The notes: generated from the sequence alone by a model not told the origin. A stretch of DNA of 64,000 nucleotides from Streptacidiphilus fuscans (GCF_015690355.1 NZ_JADPRT010000013.1:186001-250000), one strand, 5' to 3'; shown: positions 8,003 to 16,737, counted from the stretch's first letter. Numbers and translations: made by a program.

Positions 8003-8509
8003 TCACTCAGTGTTGAAGTGGATGTCTCGGGTTCCCTCGCGATGTGCTGCGAGCAGCCGATCCAGCAGGTGTGTGGTCGGTTCCTGGGCGATGCCGCGCC
8101 ACTCGTGGGCGTGGGCGAAGCGCCACGCGTCGTGCTCGTCAGACAATCGGATCGAGGCGATCTGCTCCGGACTGAGGACGGGGCCGGCGAAGTGGTAGTC
8201 CGTCACGGTCGGCCAGTCGGATGTGGCGGGCGTGAACGCGACGCCGATGATCCGTAGGTCTTCGCGTGTCAGTGTCAGACCGGTCTCCTCGTGGACTTCG
8301 CGAATGGCGGCGTCGGCCGGTTTCTCGCCGAGGTCGAGCAGGCCACCCGCCCAGAGCCAGCGTCCGGACCAGCCGGTGGCATCCCGCTCTGCGTTCGGGG
8401 TGTCGTGCAGCATCAGAACGCGGTCGGATTCGTCGAACAGCAGGACTCCGCAGCCGTGTACCGCCCGTGGTACGCCTTTCAGGAACTCTTCCGGCGGAAT
8501 CCAGACCAT
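8003..8509 (-). CDS. NUDIX hydrolase
   Basis: A 168-aa single-domain NUDIX protein. The box is complete: GGLLDLGEKPADAAIREVHE followed by ETGL, with conserved Gly, Glu and REXXEE residues. The N-terminus (MVWIPPEEFLKGVPRAVHG) aligns with the internal NUDIX start MSDKWVPPEEY of the fusion gene at 2505-3242. The gene 90 bp upstream (8600-8851) is the free-standing version of that fusion's N-terminal domain. The pair is probably an operon in which the small protein partners the hydrolase. Substrate unknown. Confidence 0.88.
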   Translation of the reverse strand: MVWIPPEEFLKGVPRAVHGCGVLLFDESDRVLMLHDTPNAERDATGWSGRWLWAGGLLDLGEKPADAAIREVHEETGLTLTREDLRIIGVAFTPATSDWPTVTDYHFAGPVLSPEQIASIRLSDEHDAWRFAHAHEWRGIAQEPTTHLLDRLLAAHREGTRDIHFNTE

Positions 8510-8599
8510 GGCGGTCCTCCCTGCGGGTCGTGGGCTCCCGGCTAGCAGATGCCCTTGGGGCGTGTGGCGCAGGCTCTACGGCTGTGCGCAGTGGCGGTC

Positions 8600-8851
8600 T
8601 CAGCCTGGCTGCGGCCGGTACATGGCGTCGCATGTGGTGCGCTGGCCGGAGGCGACTGCGTACGGGAGCCAACCCGTCGCGGTGGACTGCTTGATCAGCC
8701 ATGGCGTGACGGGGGCGGCCATCGGGTCGATGGCGCTTTCAAGCGGGACCGCGCTCAGGCCCCCAAGGAGAAGTGGGGGAAGGTCGGGTGCGCTCACGGC
8801 GCGGGGGGACGAGTTCGTTCGGGCAGCTGGCTCTTGATGCACTTCGGACAC
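8600..8851 (-). CDS. Small conserved partner of NUDIX hydrolases (83 aa)
   Basis: The GTG start at 8851 has AAGGGG upstream. The pattern DLPPLLLGGLSAVPLESAI, then PWLIKQSTATGWLPYAVAS and MYRPQPG matches residues 8-70 of the NUDIX fusion at 2505-3242. Shared positions include DLP, LLG, PL, AP, LI-Q-TA-GW-PYAVA, R, D-MY-P-P. The two copies are diverged but clearly homologous. One is fused to and one is upstream of a NUDIX gene, so a physical interaction is likely. No known function; no enzyme motif is visible. Confidence 0.7.
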   Translation of the reverse strand: MSEVHQEPAARTNSSPRAVSAPDLPPLLLGGLSAVPLESAIDPMAAPVTPWLIKQSTATGWLPYAVASGQRTTCDAMYRPQPG

Positions 8852-9051
8852 CAGTCCCCTTCTCGTACTTGTGTTGGCCGCGGCCGGTGTTCAACTTACG
8901 GCGGCGGATGGTCGGTTCGGCGGGGCCTCGCCGGTTTGTCCCGCGATCGGATGACGCGGCCAACTATGTTGACCCTCCACGGAGTTGCCAGGCTTCGGAG
9001 TGTGGCACGGGGCACTGACAAGTCGTGCTCCACCGGCCTTTCGTTACCGGG

Positions 9052-9882
9052 TCAGGCACTCGAAATCAGGTGGTGACGGCCCTGCCCGCCGATCTGACCG
9101 GGGGTCGGCGACGCGGTCGGCGCCCGGTAGCCGAGATGGACGGGCGCGGCCTGGTTGCGGAACGCGATCCTGGTGGTGTCCGGGTCGAAGACGGTCAGGC
9201 GGCTGCTGCCGCGGGGCAACCCGCTACGCATGCGCGCGGCGAGGCCGCTGATGGTGAGTATCGGGGGGCCGGTATGGTCGCCGTGGCGGAGCACCGTGGT
9301 GAGCTGTTCAGTGAATCGGCTCGGCGCGGCGATGCCGTCGTCGGGCGCGGTGAGGTGCCCGAGGAGCGCGGTTCCTGCGGCCTTGAGTAGCAGTGGGGCT
9401 GTGCCGGGCTGGCGGTGGAGGCGACGCCAGGCTCCCGTGGTGGCGTGAAGGTCTGCGAGCAGGAGGCGTTGGGGGCTGTCAGCGGTTCCGACGGCTGCAG
9501 CAAGAGCGGGCCAGGGCAGGCCGGGCAAGCTCTGGCGTGGATGGGTGGGGCCGGCCTCCGTGCTTGGTCCGCTCAGGGCGAGACGGCCGTCAGAGTCGAT
9601 GCCGAGCCGCCCGGCGACGTAGACGATCAGCGTGCTGGAGTGCCGGCCTGCCTCCCGGATCGCGTCGGAGATCGAAGCTGTGGTGTGCCGGCCAGGTAGG
9701 AGCAGGCGGCACCGGCTCGGCCCGGCACCCAGAGCGTCGGTGAGGGCGGCGGCGAGTGCGTGAGCCTGGGAGAACGAGTCCGTGTCGCCGAGGCGCGCAT
9801 CGGGGGTGTCGCCGACGGGGACCAGGAGCGGCAGGCTGCGTCCGCCAAGCGCGTAGGCCGCTCTGGCATCAGGGGTAGGCAT
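9052..9882 (-). CDS. Caspase-like fold protein lacking the His/Cys dyad
   Basis: The 276-aa protein keeps the layout of bacterial caspase-like (peptidase C14) domains: LGDTDSFSQAHALAAALTD, SISDAIREAG, STLIVYVAGRLGIDSDGRL, RLLLADLHATTGAW. In active relatives the first strand ends in a SGHG-type His motif and the second in a DxC-type Cys motif. Here they read AGRLG and ADLHA, so both catalytic residues appear to be missing. It is probably a pseudo-protease used for binding. It ends about 130 residues after the fold in a Pro/Gly-rich tail. The assignment rests on pattern reading and is moderate. Confidence 0.5.
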   Translation of the reverse strand: MPTPDARAAYALGGRSLPLLVPVGDTPDARLGDTDSFSQAHALAAALTDALGAGPSRCRLLLPGRHTTASISDAIREAGRHSSTLIVYVAGRLGIDSDGRLALSGPSTEAGPTHPRQSLPGLPWPALAAAVGTADSPQRLLLADLHATTGAWRRLHRQPGTAPLLLKAAGTALLGHLTAPDDGIAAPSRFTEQLTTVLRHGDHTGPPILTISGLAARMRSGLPRGSSRLTVFDPDTTRIAFRNQAAPVHLGYRAPTASPTPGQIGGQGRHHLISSA

Positions 9883-10136
9883 GGCGGGTGACTCCAGGTC
9901 AGCGGGTCGGCGGTGAGTGGGCAGGACGACGCTTGCGCCAGGTCAGGGGGCGTGGAGCGTCGACTCGGCCGAGAGGTGGCGCCGCTGAACCTGCCGCGGG
10001 GGCCAGCAGGGGCGGAAGACACAATGGATGGCGGCGCCAGCCCGGTTCAGGTGTCGGATCGGCGGTAGCCGCCCTGTGAGGGAGATTTCCGGGGGCGGTC
10101 GCGTTGCCGCGGTCGAGCGTGGGTCCACGGTGGAGA

Positions 10137-11117
10137 TCACGCGGCTTGGCCTTCCAGCTCGCGGTTCCATGCGGGCAGCTGGTCCGGTTTGAGGAGCGGC
10201 ACGACCGGCGCGCGCAGGTACTCGTGCTCGATGAGGTAGAGGGCCGCAAGGCCTTGGTTTCCGGGGAAGAGTTGGCCGATGGTGTCGTGGACCTCGGTCG
10301 CTTCGGCGTCGTCCTTGTCCAGGAGCTTGCGGGCCAGGATTTTGCGGTTCCACACGTCCAGGCCCAGGGCGGCGGGGTCGCGGGAGGCGTGTGAGGCGAT
10401 CACGGCTGCGGTGTAGGGGCCGACGCCCTTGATCTCCTGGAAGCGGTCCATCAGTTCGTCGCGGTTGTCGCCGAGTTGCCCGGTGTGGTTGGCGATGAAG
10501 AACTTCGAGAAGTTGGGCAGGTACTTGTCGCGGTAGCCGAGGCGGTCCGCGGCCTTGTAGGTCTCGGCGGGGATGTGGGCGATCTCTTGCGGGGTGAAGA
10601 AGCTGCGCAGCGTGAGACCTGCAAAGTGGACCAGGTGTCCGTAGTGGGACAGGAGGTTGCGCATCATCTGTGTCGTGCGGGCGATGGTGGTGTTCTGCAG
10701 CAGCATGGCGATGACCGCGATCTCGAACAGGTCCTCTGGACAGCTCTGGCGCATGCCCGTGAGGTCGGCGAGCGGCTGACGCATCGCAGGGACTTGCGCG
10801 GCGAGCTCGGTGAAGGCCTCCAGGCCCTCGTCCAGGCCGTAGCTAGTGGTCAGGCGCTGGGTGAGGTGGTGGCGGTGCTCGGGTTTCCACTCGCCGTCGC
10901 TGAACACGTCCGCCACGAGCACGTTCGGGCTGCCCTGGCGCATGTGGACGCCGCAGACGAGCGTGTCGACCCGGAAGGTGCGCCAGGTCTCGGCCTGGGT
11001 GTGGGCTTCGAGGGCGGTGGCGAAGTGGCTGGGCTTCCAGAGGGTGTGCCGGAAGTCGAACGGGCCGGCGATGGCGAGTTCGATGGTGTCGACCTGGGGA
11101 AGGTGGCGGGGCGTCAT
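10137..11117 (-). CDS. HhH-GPD superfamily DNA glycosylase (AlkA-like)
   Basis: The start is ATG 11117, which overlaps the WYL regulator stop (ATGA); product 326 aa. The helix-hairpin-helix and catalytic Asp are visible in FQEIKGVGPYTAAVIASHAS followed by ALGLDVWNRKIL, matching base-excision glycosylases of the AlkA/Ogg/Nth group. The N-terminal 120 residues resemble the TBP-like lobe of AlkA-type enzymes. No FeS-cluster cysteines are seen at the C-terminus. It would remove a damaged or modified base. As last gene of the radical-SAM operon it could be unrelated repair or protection against the operon's product. Confidence 0.75.
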   Translation of the reverse strand: MTPRHLPQVDTIELAIAGPFDFRHTLWKPSHFATALEAHTQAETWRTFRVDTLVCGVHMRQGSPNVLVADVFSDGEWKPEHRHHLTQRLTTSYGLDEGLEAFTELAAQVPAMRQPLADLTGMRQSCPEDLFEIAVIAMLLQNTTIARTTQMMRNLLSHYGHLVHFAGLTLRSFFTPQEIAHIPAETYKAADRLGYRDKYLPNFSKFFIANHTGQLGDNRDELMDRFQEIKGVGPYTAAVIASHASRDPAALGLDVWNRKILARKLLDKDDAEATEVHDTIGQLFPGNQGLAALYLIEHEYLRAPVVPLLKPDQLPAWNRELEGQAA

Positions 11118-12160
11118 CTGGAGGTCCTCGGTGTTCGGCCGCGGGTGGAGCGCAGGCGGGAGTCGTCGTTGCGGAAGTCGTCGGCTGAGTCGGGCTGGGC
11201 AGGTCCGTTCGCGGGTGCGGGTATCTGCTCGTAGGCGGCCAGGGCGGCTCGCAGGTGGGCGGTGACGGCGTCGCGCAGTTGCGGCGGTTCGATGACGGTC
11301 ACGTCGGGGCCGTAGCTGGTGACGAGCGGGATGAGCCACTGCCAGCGGTCGACGAACAGCACGATCGTCATGGAGCCGTTCGGGCCCTCGTGGACCTGGG
11401 AGGTGGTCTTCAGGCTCAGCCGTGAGAGTTCTTCGCGGGCGGTGGCGGATACGTGGAGTTCGACGCGGGCCTCGCCCTTGCCGAAGGCTTCCATCGCGCC
11501 GGCCCACCAGGAGCCAGCGTCGAAGTCGTCGGGCGGGGTGAACTTGAGGTCGGTCAGGGCGAGGCGGTCGACCAGGTTGAGCCGGAACCGGCCCATCTCG
11601 TTCGAGGGGGTGGCGGCGACCATGTGCCATTCCCCTGCTTTCCACACGATGCCGTAGGGCTTGAGGAGCCTGGTGCTTGAGTCACCGCCCTCCTGGTGGA
11701 TCTCGGCCTCGACGGCGGTGCCGGTGAGCATCGCGTATCGCAGGTCGGTCAGGTGGCCTGAGCCTTCGTCGCGCCAGTACCAGTCGGCGGTGTCGAAGTG
11801 GATGCACCGGGCCAGGCGGCGCATCACCTCCCGTGTGGTGCCGGTGATTCCGGCGCTGCGCGCCTTGCTGTCCGGGTCGGTGCTGTCGGGCTCGATCAGT
11901 CCGAGGACGTACAGGCGCAGCGCGTGGTCGGAGTCGAGGGTGAGGGGGTCGATCGGCTCGTCCGGGGCGAGCCGGTAGCCGCCGGTCTTTCCTGTGGCGG
12001 CTTGGATCGGGATGCCGTGCTGGGTGAGCTTCTCGATGTCGCGGTAGATGGTCCGCTCGGCCACACCGAATCGTGTGGCCAGTGCGGATGCGGAGACCCA
12101 CTCGCGGCTGCGGAGGGTCTGGACGATCGCCAGTTGGCGCGCGTGTGGCTCTTGGACCAT
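11114..12160 (-). CDS. WYL-domain transcriptional regulator
   Basis: A 348-aa regulator starting at ATG 12160, one base overlapping the SDR stop. An N-terminal HTH_11 domain (SREWVSASALATRFGVAERT then IYRDIEKL) is followed by GGYRL and a WYL ligand-sensing domain of about 200 residues (YGIVWKAGEWHMVAATPS, RFRLNLVDRL). WYL proteins typically bind nucleic acid or nucleotide ligands and control defence or repair genes. It is in the middle of the operon and could autoregulate it. The C-terminal 35 residues are polar and probably disordered. Confidence 0.85.
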   Translation of the reverse strand: MVQEPHARQLAIVQTLRSREWVSASALATRFGVAERTIYRDIEKLTQHGIPIQAATGKTGGYRLAPDEPIDPLTLDSDHALRLYVLGLIEPDSTDPDSKARSAGITGTTREVMRRLARCIHFDTADWYWRDEGSGHLTDLRYAMLTGTAVEAEIHQEGGDSSTRLLKPYGIVWKAGEWHMVAATPSNEMGRFRLNLVDRLALTDLKFTPPDDFDAGSWWAGAMEAFGKGEARVELHVSATAREELSRLSLKTTSQVHEGPNGSMTIVLFVDRWQWLIPLVTSYGPDVTVIEPPQLRDAVTAHLRAALAAYEQIPAPANGPAQPDSADDFRNDDSRLRSTRGRTPRTSR

Positions 12161-12906
12161 CAGGCTGCCGCCACCTGAAGGGGGTAGACCTGGCCGGTGG
12201 CGTAGCTCCAGTGGGCGGCGGTGTTGATGTCGATGCAGACCTGGGCGACCTCGCTCAGGGACAGGGGGCGTCCCCAGGGGAGCTGCTGGTAGTAGGAGTC
12301 GGGGTCGGTGACGCCTTTGAGGCGCATCACGTGCTGGGCAAGCGGGGAGTCGATCAGGGAGGGTGCGAGGAGGTTCGCGCGGACCCCGAAGGTCAGCTCC
12401 TCCTTGGCGAGGGTGACGACCAGCGCTTCGAGGGCGGCTTTGGCCGCGGTGTAGGGGCCGTTGCCGCTGCGGGCGGCGCGGCCCGCGTCCGAGCCGAGCG
12501 CGAGCAGTGAGGAGCCGTCGGAGCGGGCGCGGGGCGCGAGGGCGTGCCAGGTGTGCACCAGGCTCATGACGTTGGCGTGGAAGACGTGTTCGAACTCTTC
12601 GGTGGTGGTGTCGCTGACGACGGTCTTGGAGGAGGGCGCGCCGATGCAGGCGAAGACGGCGCGCAGCTCCCCGGTGTACAGGTCGACGGCCTGGCGCAGT
12701 TGGTCGCCACCGTTTCGCTCGCCGGTGTCGAAGTGGACCCACGTCGTGCGGGTGGTGTCTGCGGGGTTGCTGGGTTGGTGGGTGCGGTAGGTGGCGACGA
12801 CGTACCAGCCCTGGTCGAGGAGCTGGGTGTGGATGGCCGCGCCGAGTGCGCCGCTGGCGCCGGTCACCACGGCCAGCGGCAGTTGGGAGGTGGTGGGGCG
12901 GATCAC
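12160..12906 (-). CDS. Short-chain dehydrogenase/reductase
   Basis: A 248-aa Rossmann-fold oxidoreductase. The cofactor loop is VVTGASGALGAAI (residues about 14-26), and the catalytic Ser and YxxxK are in ALGSDAGRAARSGNGPYTAAK; an N in HANVMSL completes the tetrad. Length and motifs are those of classical SDRs, which reduce or oxidise an alcohol/ketone with NAD(P)H. The GTG start overlaps the 140-aa gene stop (GTGA). Within the operon it would be a tailoring redox step; substrate unknown. Confidence 0.88.
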   Translation of the reverse strand: MIRPTTSQLPLAVVTGASGALGAAIHTQLLDQGWYVVATYRTHQPSNPADTTRTTWVHFDTGERNGGDQLRQAVDLYTGELRAVFACIGAPSSKTVVSDTTTEEFEHVFHANVMSLVHTWHALAPRARSDGSSLLALGSDAGRAARSGNGPYTAAKAALEALVVTLAKEELTFGVRANLLAPSLIDSPLAQHVMRLKGVTDPDSYYQQLPWGRPLSLSEVAQVCIDINTAAHWSYATGQVYPLQVAAA

Positions 12907-13325
12907 CGTGAGGTGCCGCTTTCCGGGGTCGTGCTGTTGGGGGCGTCGGGATGGTCCTCGTCGAACATCTCCTGGAAGCGCATCTGTTCGGCGGGGATGT
13001 CGAACTGGGCGCCGATCGTCTGGGCGAGTGCGGTCGCTGCCGGGTCGTCACGGTCGATCCGGGCCAGGACGCAGGGGAATGCGACCAGCATGTGGTCCTC
13101 GCCGAGCAGGTGTGCGTAGTACAGCTTGGGCTTCAGAGCCTCGGCGAGCTGCATGCCGACGTCGGCGGTGCGGTCGGCGGGAATGGTGAGCTCGATGATC
13201 TCGATCGGGGTCCGCTCGTCCAGCATGTGCGGGTAGCGGCGATCCTCCAACTTGTCGAGGCCTTCGGGCAGGCGGCCGTCGATCAGGCTTTCGGTGATCA
13301 CGATTGCCCGCATCGTGTCGCTCAT
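12903..13325 (-). CDS. Conserved hypothetical protein (140 aa) of the radical-SAM operon
   Basis: The start is ATG 13325 (MSDTMRAIVITESLIDGRLP) with GAAGAGAG upstream. The protein is soluble, alpha/beta in pattern, acidic at the C-terminus. Notable stretches are RTPIEIIELTIPADRTADVG and KPKLYYAHLLGEDHMLVAFP. It has no signal peptide, membrane segment or metal-binding cluster. I do not recognise the family. Placement between the synthetase-like ligase (15 bp upstream) and a coupled SDR suggests a role in the same pathway, for example as an accessory binding protein. Confidence 0.7.
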   Translation of the reverse strand: MSDTMRAIVITESLIDGRLPEGLDKLEDRRYPHMLDERTPIEIIELTIPADRTADVGMQLAEALKPKLYYAHLLGEDHMLVAFPCVLARIDRDDPAATALAQTIGAQFDIPAEQMRFQEMFDEDHPDAPNSTTPESGTSR

Positions 13326-13339
13326 CTTGGCTCTCTTCG

Positions 13340-14344
13340 TCAGTGGAAGGGGAAGGTCAGCACGTCGTGGACGGTTCGGCCGGCGCACAGGGCCAGGAGC
13401 CTGTCCACGCCGAGGCCGAAGGTGAACACGTCAGCCGGGGCGGCGTCGATGTCGGCGTAGAAGTCGACCGGTCCCGCATCGGCCGGTATCCCGAACAGTT
13501 CCTCGCGGAGCTTGATGTTGGTGTCCGCCATGGGCCGGTAGTCGTCGGCTGTGCGGAGCTTGACGCCGCCGTCGCAGCATTCGATGCCGCCTACGATCAG
13601 GGAGAACCGCTGCGCACGGCGGGTTTCAGGGTCGACGCGGCTGTTGTGGCGCAGCGCGTAGGGGAATCCGGTGAGCACCGTGGGCGTGGTGGCGCGGGAC
13701 TCCACGGCGTGTTTCATGAAGTCCTCCATCACCTCCCAGTCGCTGTCGCCGATGCGGTGGCCGTTGACGGTCAGCCACCGGCGGGCCTGGGCGGCCAGCT
13801 CGTCGCCGGTGAGGGGGCCATCAGCTTGGAGGGCTTCGGCGATGGCTTCGTCGACGGGTCGGACGCTGATCTGGGTCCAGTCGACTCCGGGAGTGGTCAA
13901 CTCGCCGTAGGCGGTGTGGACCGTGTGCTGGATCAGGCCGATCACCAGGGATACGCCCGCAAGGAGGTCGACGTTCCGGGCGGAGGTCTGCAGCATCAGG
14001 AATTCGACGGTGCGCCAGTCGTCTTCGCGCTCGGCGCGGATCGCTTTGCCCAGGTCGTAGACGCGATCGAGGGTGACGGCGAGGCGGCGCAGGTGCTCCT
14101 CGGCCGAGTGCCGCAGGTGGAAGGACTCGCCGGTGAGCGGGTTCGTGGTGGAGAACTGCGGGATCGGTGCGCTCTCGCGGTCGTAGCACAGGACCGGGGT
14201 GGCGACCTCCACGTAGTGCTCGCGGTCGAGCCCGTCGCGCAGGCCCGCGATGAGGTCGGCCTTGCGCAGCAGCAGGTCCCTCTCTTCGGGGTGGTTCAGT
14301 AAGTAGGTCCCGTACAGCCGGGCGGCTGGGTTCTTGACGGTCAT
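13340..14344 (-). CDS. Class II lysyl-tRNA-synthetase-like amino-acid ligase without anticodon domain
   Basis: At 334 aa this is only the catalytic core of a class II (LysRS/AspRS-type) synthetase, comparable in size to EpmA/PoxA. Motif 2 is RVYDLGKAIRAERED followed by TVEFLMLQTSA; motif 3 is FTFGLGVDRLLALCAG. FHLRHSAEEHLRRLAV corresponds to the motif preceding motif 2 in EpmA. No N-terminal OB-fold for tRNA anticodon binding is present, so it should adenylate an amino acid and pass it to a protein, peptide or small molecule rather than tRNA. The ATG at 14344 overlaps the upstream S66 peptidase stop. EpmA works with a radical-SAM aminomutase; here two radical-SAM genes share the operon. Confidence 0.82.
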   Translation of the reverse strand: MTVKNPAARLYGTYLLNHPEERDLLLRKADLIAGLRDGLDREHYVEVATPVLCYDRESAPIPQFSTTNPLTGESFHLRHSAEEHLRRLAVTLDRVYDLGKAIRAEREDDWRTVEFLMLQTSARNVDLLAGVSLVIGLIQHTVHTAYGELTTPGVDWTQISVRPVDEAIAEALQADGPLTGDELAAQARRWLTVNGHRIGDSDWEVMEDFMKHAVESRATTPTVLTGFPYALRHNSRVDPETRRAQRFSLIVGGIECCDGGVKLRTADDYRPMADTNIKLREELFGIPADAGPVDFYADIDAAPADVFTFGLGVDRLLALCAGRTVHDVLTFPFH

Positions 14345-15297
14345 CGTGTTCCTCCGGAAGAGGGTTCGACCCAGGGGGACTCGATCAGCAGCGCGGGGTC
14401 GGCCGCGCTGTCGAGGCGGACGGTCGTGCCGATCGGCAGGGTGTACTTCACCGCGGTGTGGCCGAACGGCAGGCCGGTGGCGATCGGGAAGGAGTAGTCG
14501 GCGCACAGGTCCTGGACCATCTCGGTGGCGCTCCAGCCGCCACAGGGCTCGCAGGCGACGAGGTCGCCGACGACCATGCCGGCGATGCGGTCCAGCACGC
14601 CGTGGTCGCGGAAGTGGGTGAGGGCCTGGTCCAGGACCTCGACCGGCTTGAACGCGTCCTCCCAGGCCAGGATCGCCCCGTCCCAGTCGGGCTCCCAGTC
14701 GGTGCCGAGTAGGCAGCGCAGGGAGGACAGGCACCCGGCGACCAGGTGGCCGCGGGCGGTGCCAGGGCGAAGCCAGGTCAGCGGGGCGTCGATCCGTGCC
14801 GCGTCCGGCTCCCCCGACAGGACGGACAGGAAGTGGTCGGCCGTGTGCGCGGGGGCGTCCAGGCTGCCCCAGTCCCACAGGACGGCGGGGCCGTGGAAGG
14901 TGGGGATGCCGGTCCGGGCGGTGATCGCGTTCAGCAGCAGGCTCGGGTCGCTCACCCCGACGATCGGCTTGGGGTGAGCGACGATCCGGGCCGGGTCGAG
15001 GCCGCGCAGCAGCCGGTTGGCGTTCTTTCCGCCGCCGGAGCACACCACGGCGCTGATGGTCGGGTTCTCCAGCATCGCGTAGAAGTCGTCATGCAGTTCC
15101 GTCTCGCTGCCGGCCCGGTAGCCGTGGGTCGCCTGGGCGCTGGGGGCCGCGAGGAGTTCGAACCCGCGGTCGCTGAGCGCCTGGTAGCCCCGTTCGTAGA
15201 TGTCGGGGTGGAGATGGGGCTCGGGGGCGGACACCGTGATGATGCCGATCCGGTCGCCCTTGACGAGGCGGGACGGAAGGCGCGGCGGGACGGGCAT
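14341..15297 (-). CDS. S66 family serine peptidase (LD-carboxypeptidase/MccF-like)
   Basis: A 318-aa S66 protein. The nucleophile elbow is KPIVGVSDPSLLL, preceded by AVVCSGGGKNANRLL and followed by GIPTFHGPAVL; the relay Glu (AILAWEDAFKP) and His (LPFGHTAVKYTLPIG) are in place. Family members either cleave peptidoglycan L,D-peptide bonds or, like MccF, inactivate toxic aminoacyl-nucleotides for self-immunity. Beside an amino-acid-adenylating enzyme the MccF role is attractive but unproven. ATG 15297 starts 40 bp after the radical-SAM stop, and its stop overlaps the ligase ATG. Confidence 0.85.
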   Translation of the reverse strand: MPVPPRLPSRLVKGDRIGIITVSAPEPHLHPDIYERGYQALSDRGFELLAAPSAQATHGYRAGSETELHDDFYAMLENPTISAVVCSGGGKNANRLLRGLDPARIVAHPKPIVGVSDPSLLLNAITARTGIPTFHGPAVLWDWGSLDAPAHTADHFLSVLSGEPDAARIDAPLTWLRPGTARGHLVAGCLSSLRCLLGTDWEPDWDGAILAWEDAFKPVEVLDQALTHFRDHGVLDRIAGMVVGDLVACEPCGGWSATEMVQDLCADYSFPIATGLPFGHTAVKYTLPIGTTVRLDSAADPALLIESPWVEPSSGGTR

Positions 15298-15336
15298 GAA
15301 CCTCTCCTACAGGTGGGGGCGGTGTCGGATGGTGGG

Positions 15337-16737
15337 CTAGCGGGTGGGGGCCAGGCGCATCCGGGTCTGATCCCGGGCGCGGTCGACCGTGGCCTGGGAG
15401 GTCCACGGCGTGAGGCTGGTGTAGTAGTCGAAGTGCGACCAGCCTTCGAAGTCCTTGGGCGGCTCGAACCCGTACTTCAGCGCCTCGTCGTACAGGGGGG
15501 TGCCGGGGTAGGGGGCGAACAGGTGCACCCGGGTCTCCGGGATCGGGGTCAGGCCGCGCAGTTCCTCGATCAGCGAGTACGTCTCTTCCTGCTCCACCTC
15601 GCTCTCCCCCGGGAATCCGACGATGAAGGTGTAGGAACCGAGGATGCCAGCCTCGGCGATCTCCCCTGCGACATCCAGGATTTGGGTGCGTGTCACCTCC
15701 TTCTTGACCACGTCGGCCAGGACCCGGTCGTTGCCGGACTCCACGCCCATCAGCAGGCGGCTGCACCCGCTCGCGGCGACCTTCTCCAGGAGGGGCAGCT
15801 TGGCGCGCCTGGCCTTGAGGATGTCGTTGGGGTTGATGCTGGCCGCCCACCGAAGGCCCAGGTCACGCTCGATCAGGCCTTCGCAGAAGCCGATCGCGCG
15901 GCGGAGGTTGACGAACCAGTCGGCGTCGTAGAACTTCACCCCGTTGATCCCGAACCTGGCCTGGAGGTCGCACACGTCCGCCAGGAGCGGCTCGGCCGCC
16001 ATCGCTGAGTACTTGCGCTGGTAGGTGAGCTCGTAGCAGAACTGGCACTGGTAGACGCAGCCCTGGCTGGAGACGTGGTTGAGGGTGCGGGTGGCGACCG
16101 TCGGGTCGTCGCGGATGTAGTCCGCGACGTTCAACAGGTGCCACGGGTAGGCGCCCAGGCTCCCGGTCCGCGGCGGATTCGTCGGCCCGCGCAGCAGCTC
16201 GCCGTCGGGCAGGCGGGTGATCAGGCCCGGGACGTCCGCGCGGCGCAGCTGGCCGAGCAGTGAGTCCACGAACGCGGGCATGGAGTTCTGGCCGGGGCCC
16301 TGAAGGACCGCGTCCACGAGCGGGTGCCTCGCGGTCTGCTCTCCTTCCACGTTGACGTGCGGGCCCCCGAAGACGACCGGAGGGCAAGCCGGGTGTTCCT
16401 TGGCGGCGCGGACCATCGACAGGGCGTGCCCGATCTGCCCGCCGCCGGTCATGACGGACACCCCGATGCAGACCGCCCGCTCGATCTGTTCGTCCAGCAG
16501 CCGCTCCCATGCGGCCGGGTCGGCCTGGTTGCCGTCGAACAGGATCACATCGACGCTGCCCTCGGAGAGCAGGGCCTTGGCGATCGTCAGCAGGGAGAAG
16601 GGCATCCAGTGGTAGACGTAGTCCTTCTCGTGGTCGACCTTCGGGTAGACGAGGATCACCAGCGGCTTGTCCGACCCCTGCGTGCTGGTGCGGTCGGCGG
16701 CCTCGCGCAGGGCGGGCATCCCCAGGTTCACGGTCAT
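15337..16737 (-). CDS. B12-binding-type radical SAM enzyme
   Basis: The start is ATG 16737, overlapping the previous stop (ATGA); product 466 aa. Residues about 27-170 form a cobalamin-binding-like Rossmann domain (LVILVYPKVDHEKDYVYHW, VVFGGPHVNVEGE). The [4Fe-4S] motif is C227, C231, C234 in SSQGCVYQCQFCYELTY, followed by GVKFYDADW, LLMGVESGNDRVL and SYTFIVGFPGES typical of the radical-SAM barrel. Class B members methylate unreactive carbons or catalyse ring contractions. The consensus DXHXXG loop is absent, so cobalamin binding is base-off but not His-on. Product unknown. Confidence 0.87.
   Translation of the reverse strand: MTVNLGMPALREAADRTSTQGSDKPLVILVYPKVDHEKDYVYHWMPFSLLTIAKALLSEGSVDVILFDGNQADPAAWERLLDEQIERAVCIGVSVMTGGGQIGHALSMVRAAKEHPACPPVVFGGPHVNVEGEQTARHPLVDAVLQGPGQNSMPAFVDSLLGQLRRADVPGLITRLPDGELLRGPTNPPRTGSLGAYPWHLLNVADYIRDDPTVATRTLNHVSSQGCVYQCQFCYELTYQRKYSAMAAEPLLADVCDLQARFGINGVKFYDADWFVNLRRAIGFCEGLIERDLGLRWAASINPNDILKARRAKLPLLEKVAASGCSRLLMGVESGNDRVLADVVKKEVTRTQILDVAGEIAEAGILGSYTFIVGFPGESEVEQEETYSLIEELRGLTPIPETRVHLFAPYPGTPLYDEALKYGFEPPKDFEGWSHFDYYTSLTPWTSQATVDRARDQTRMRLAPTR

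Noticed and set aside
13340..14344. Calling the ligase a lysyl-tRNA synthetase (lysS)
   Set aside because: The anticodon-binding domain is missing and the length is only the catalytic core.
14363..14381. GGGTTCGACCC resembling a tRNA T-loop
   Set aside because: It lies inside the S66 peptidase gene and no acceptor stem or anticodon arm surrounds it.
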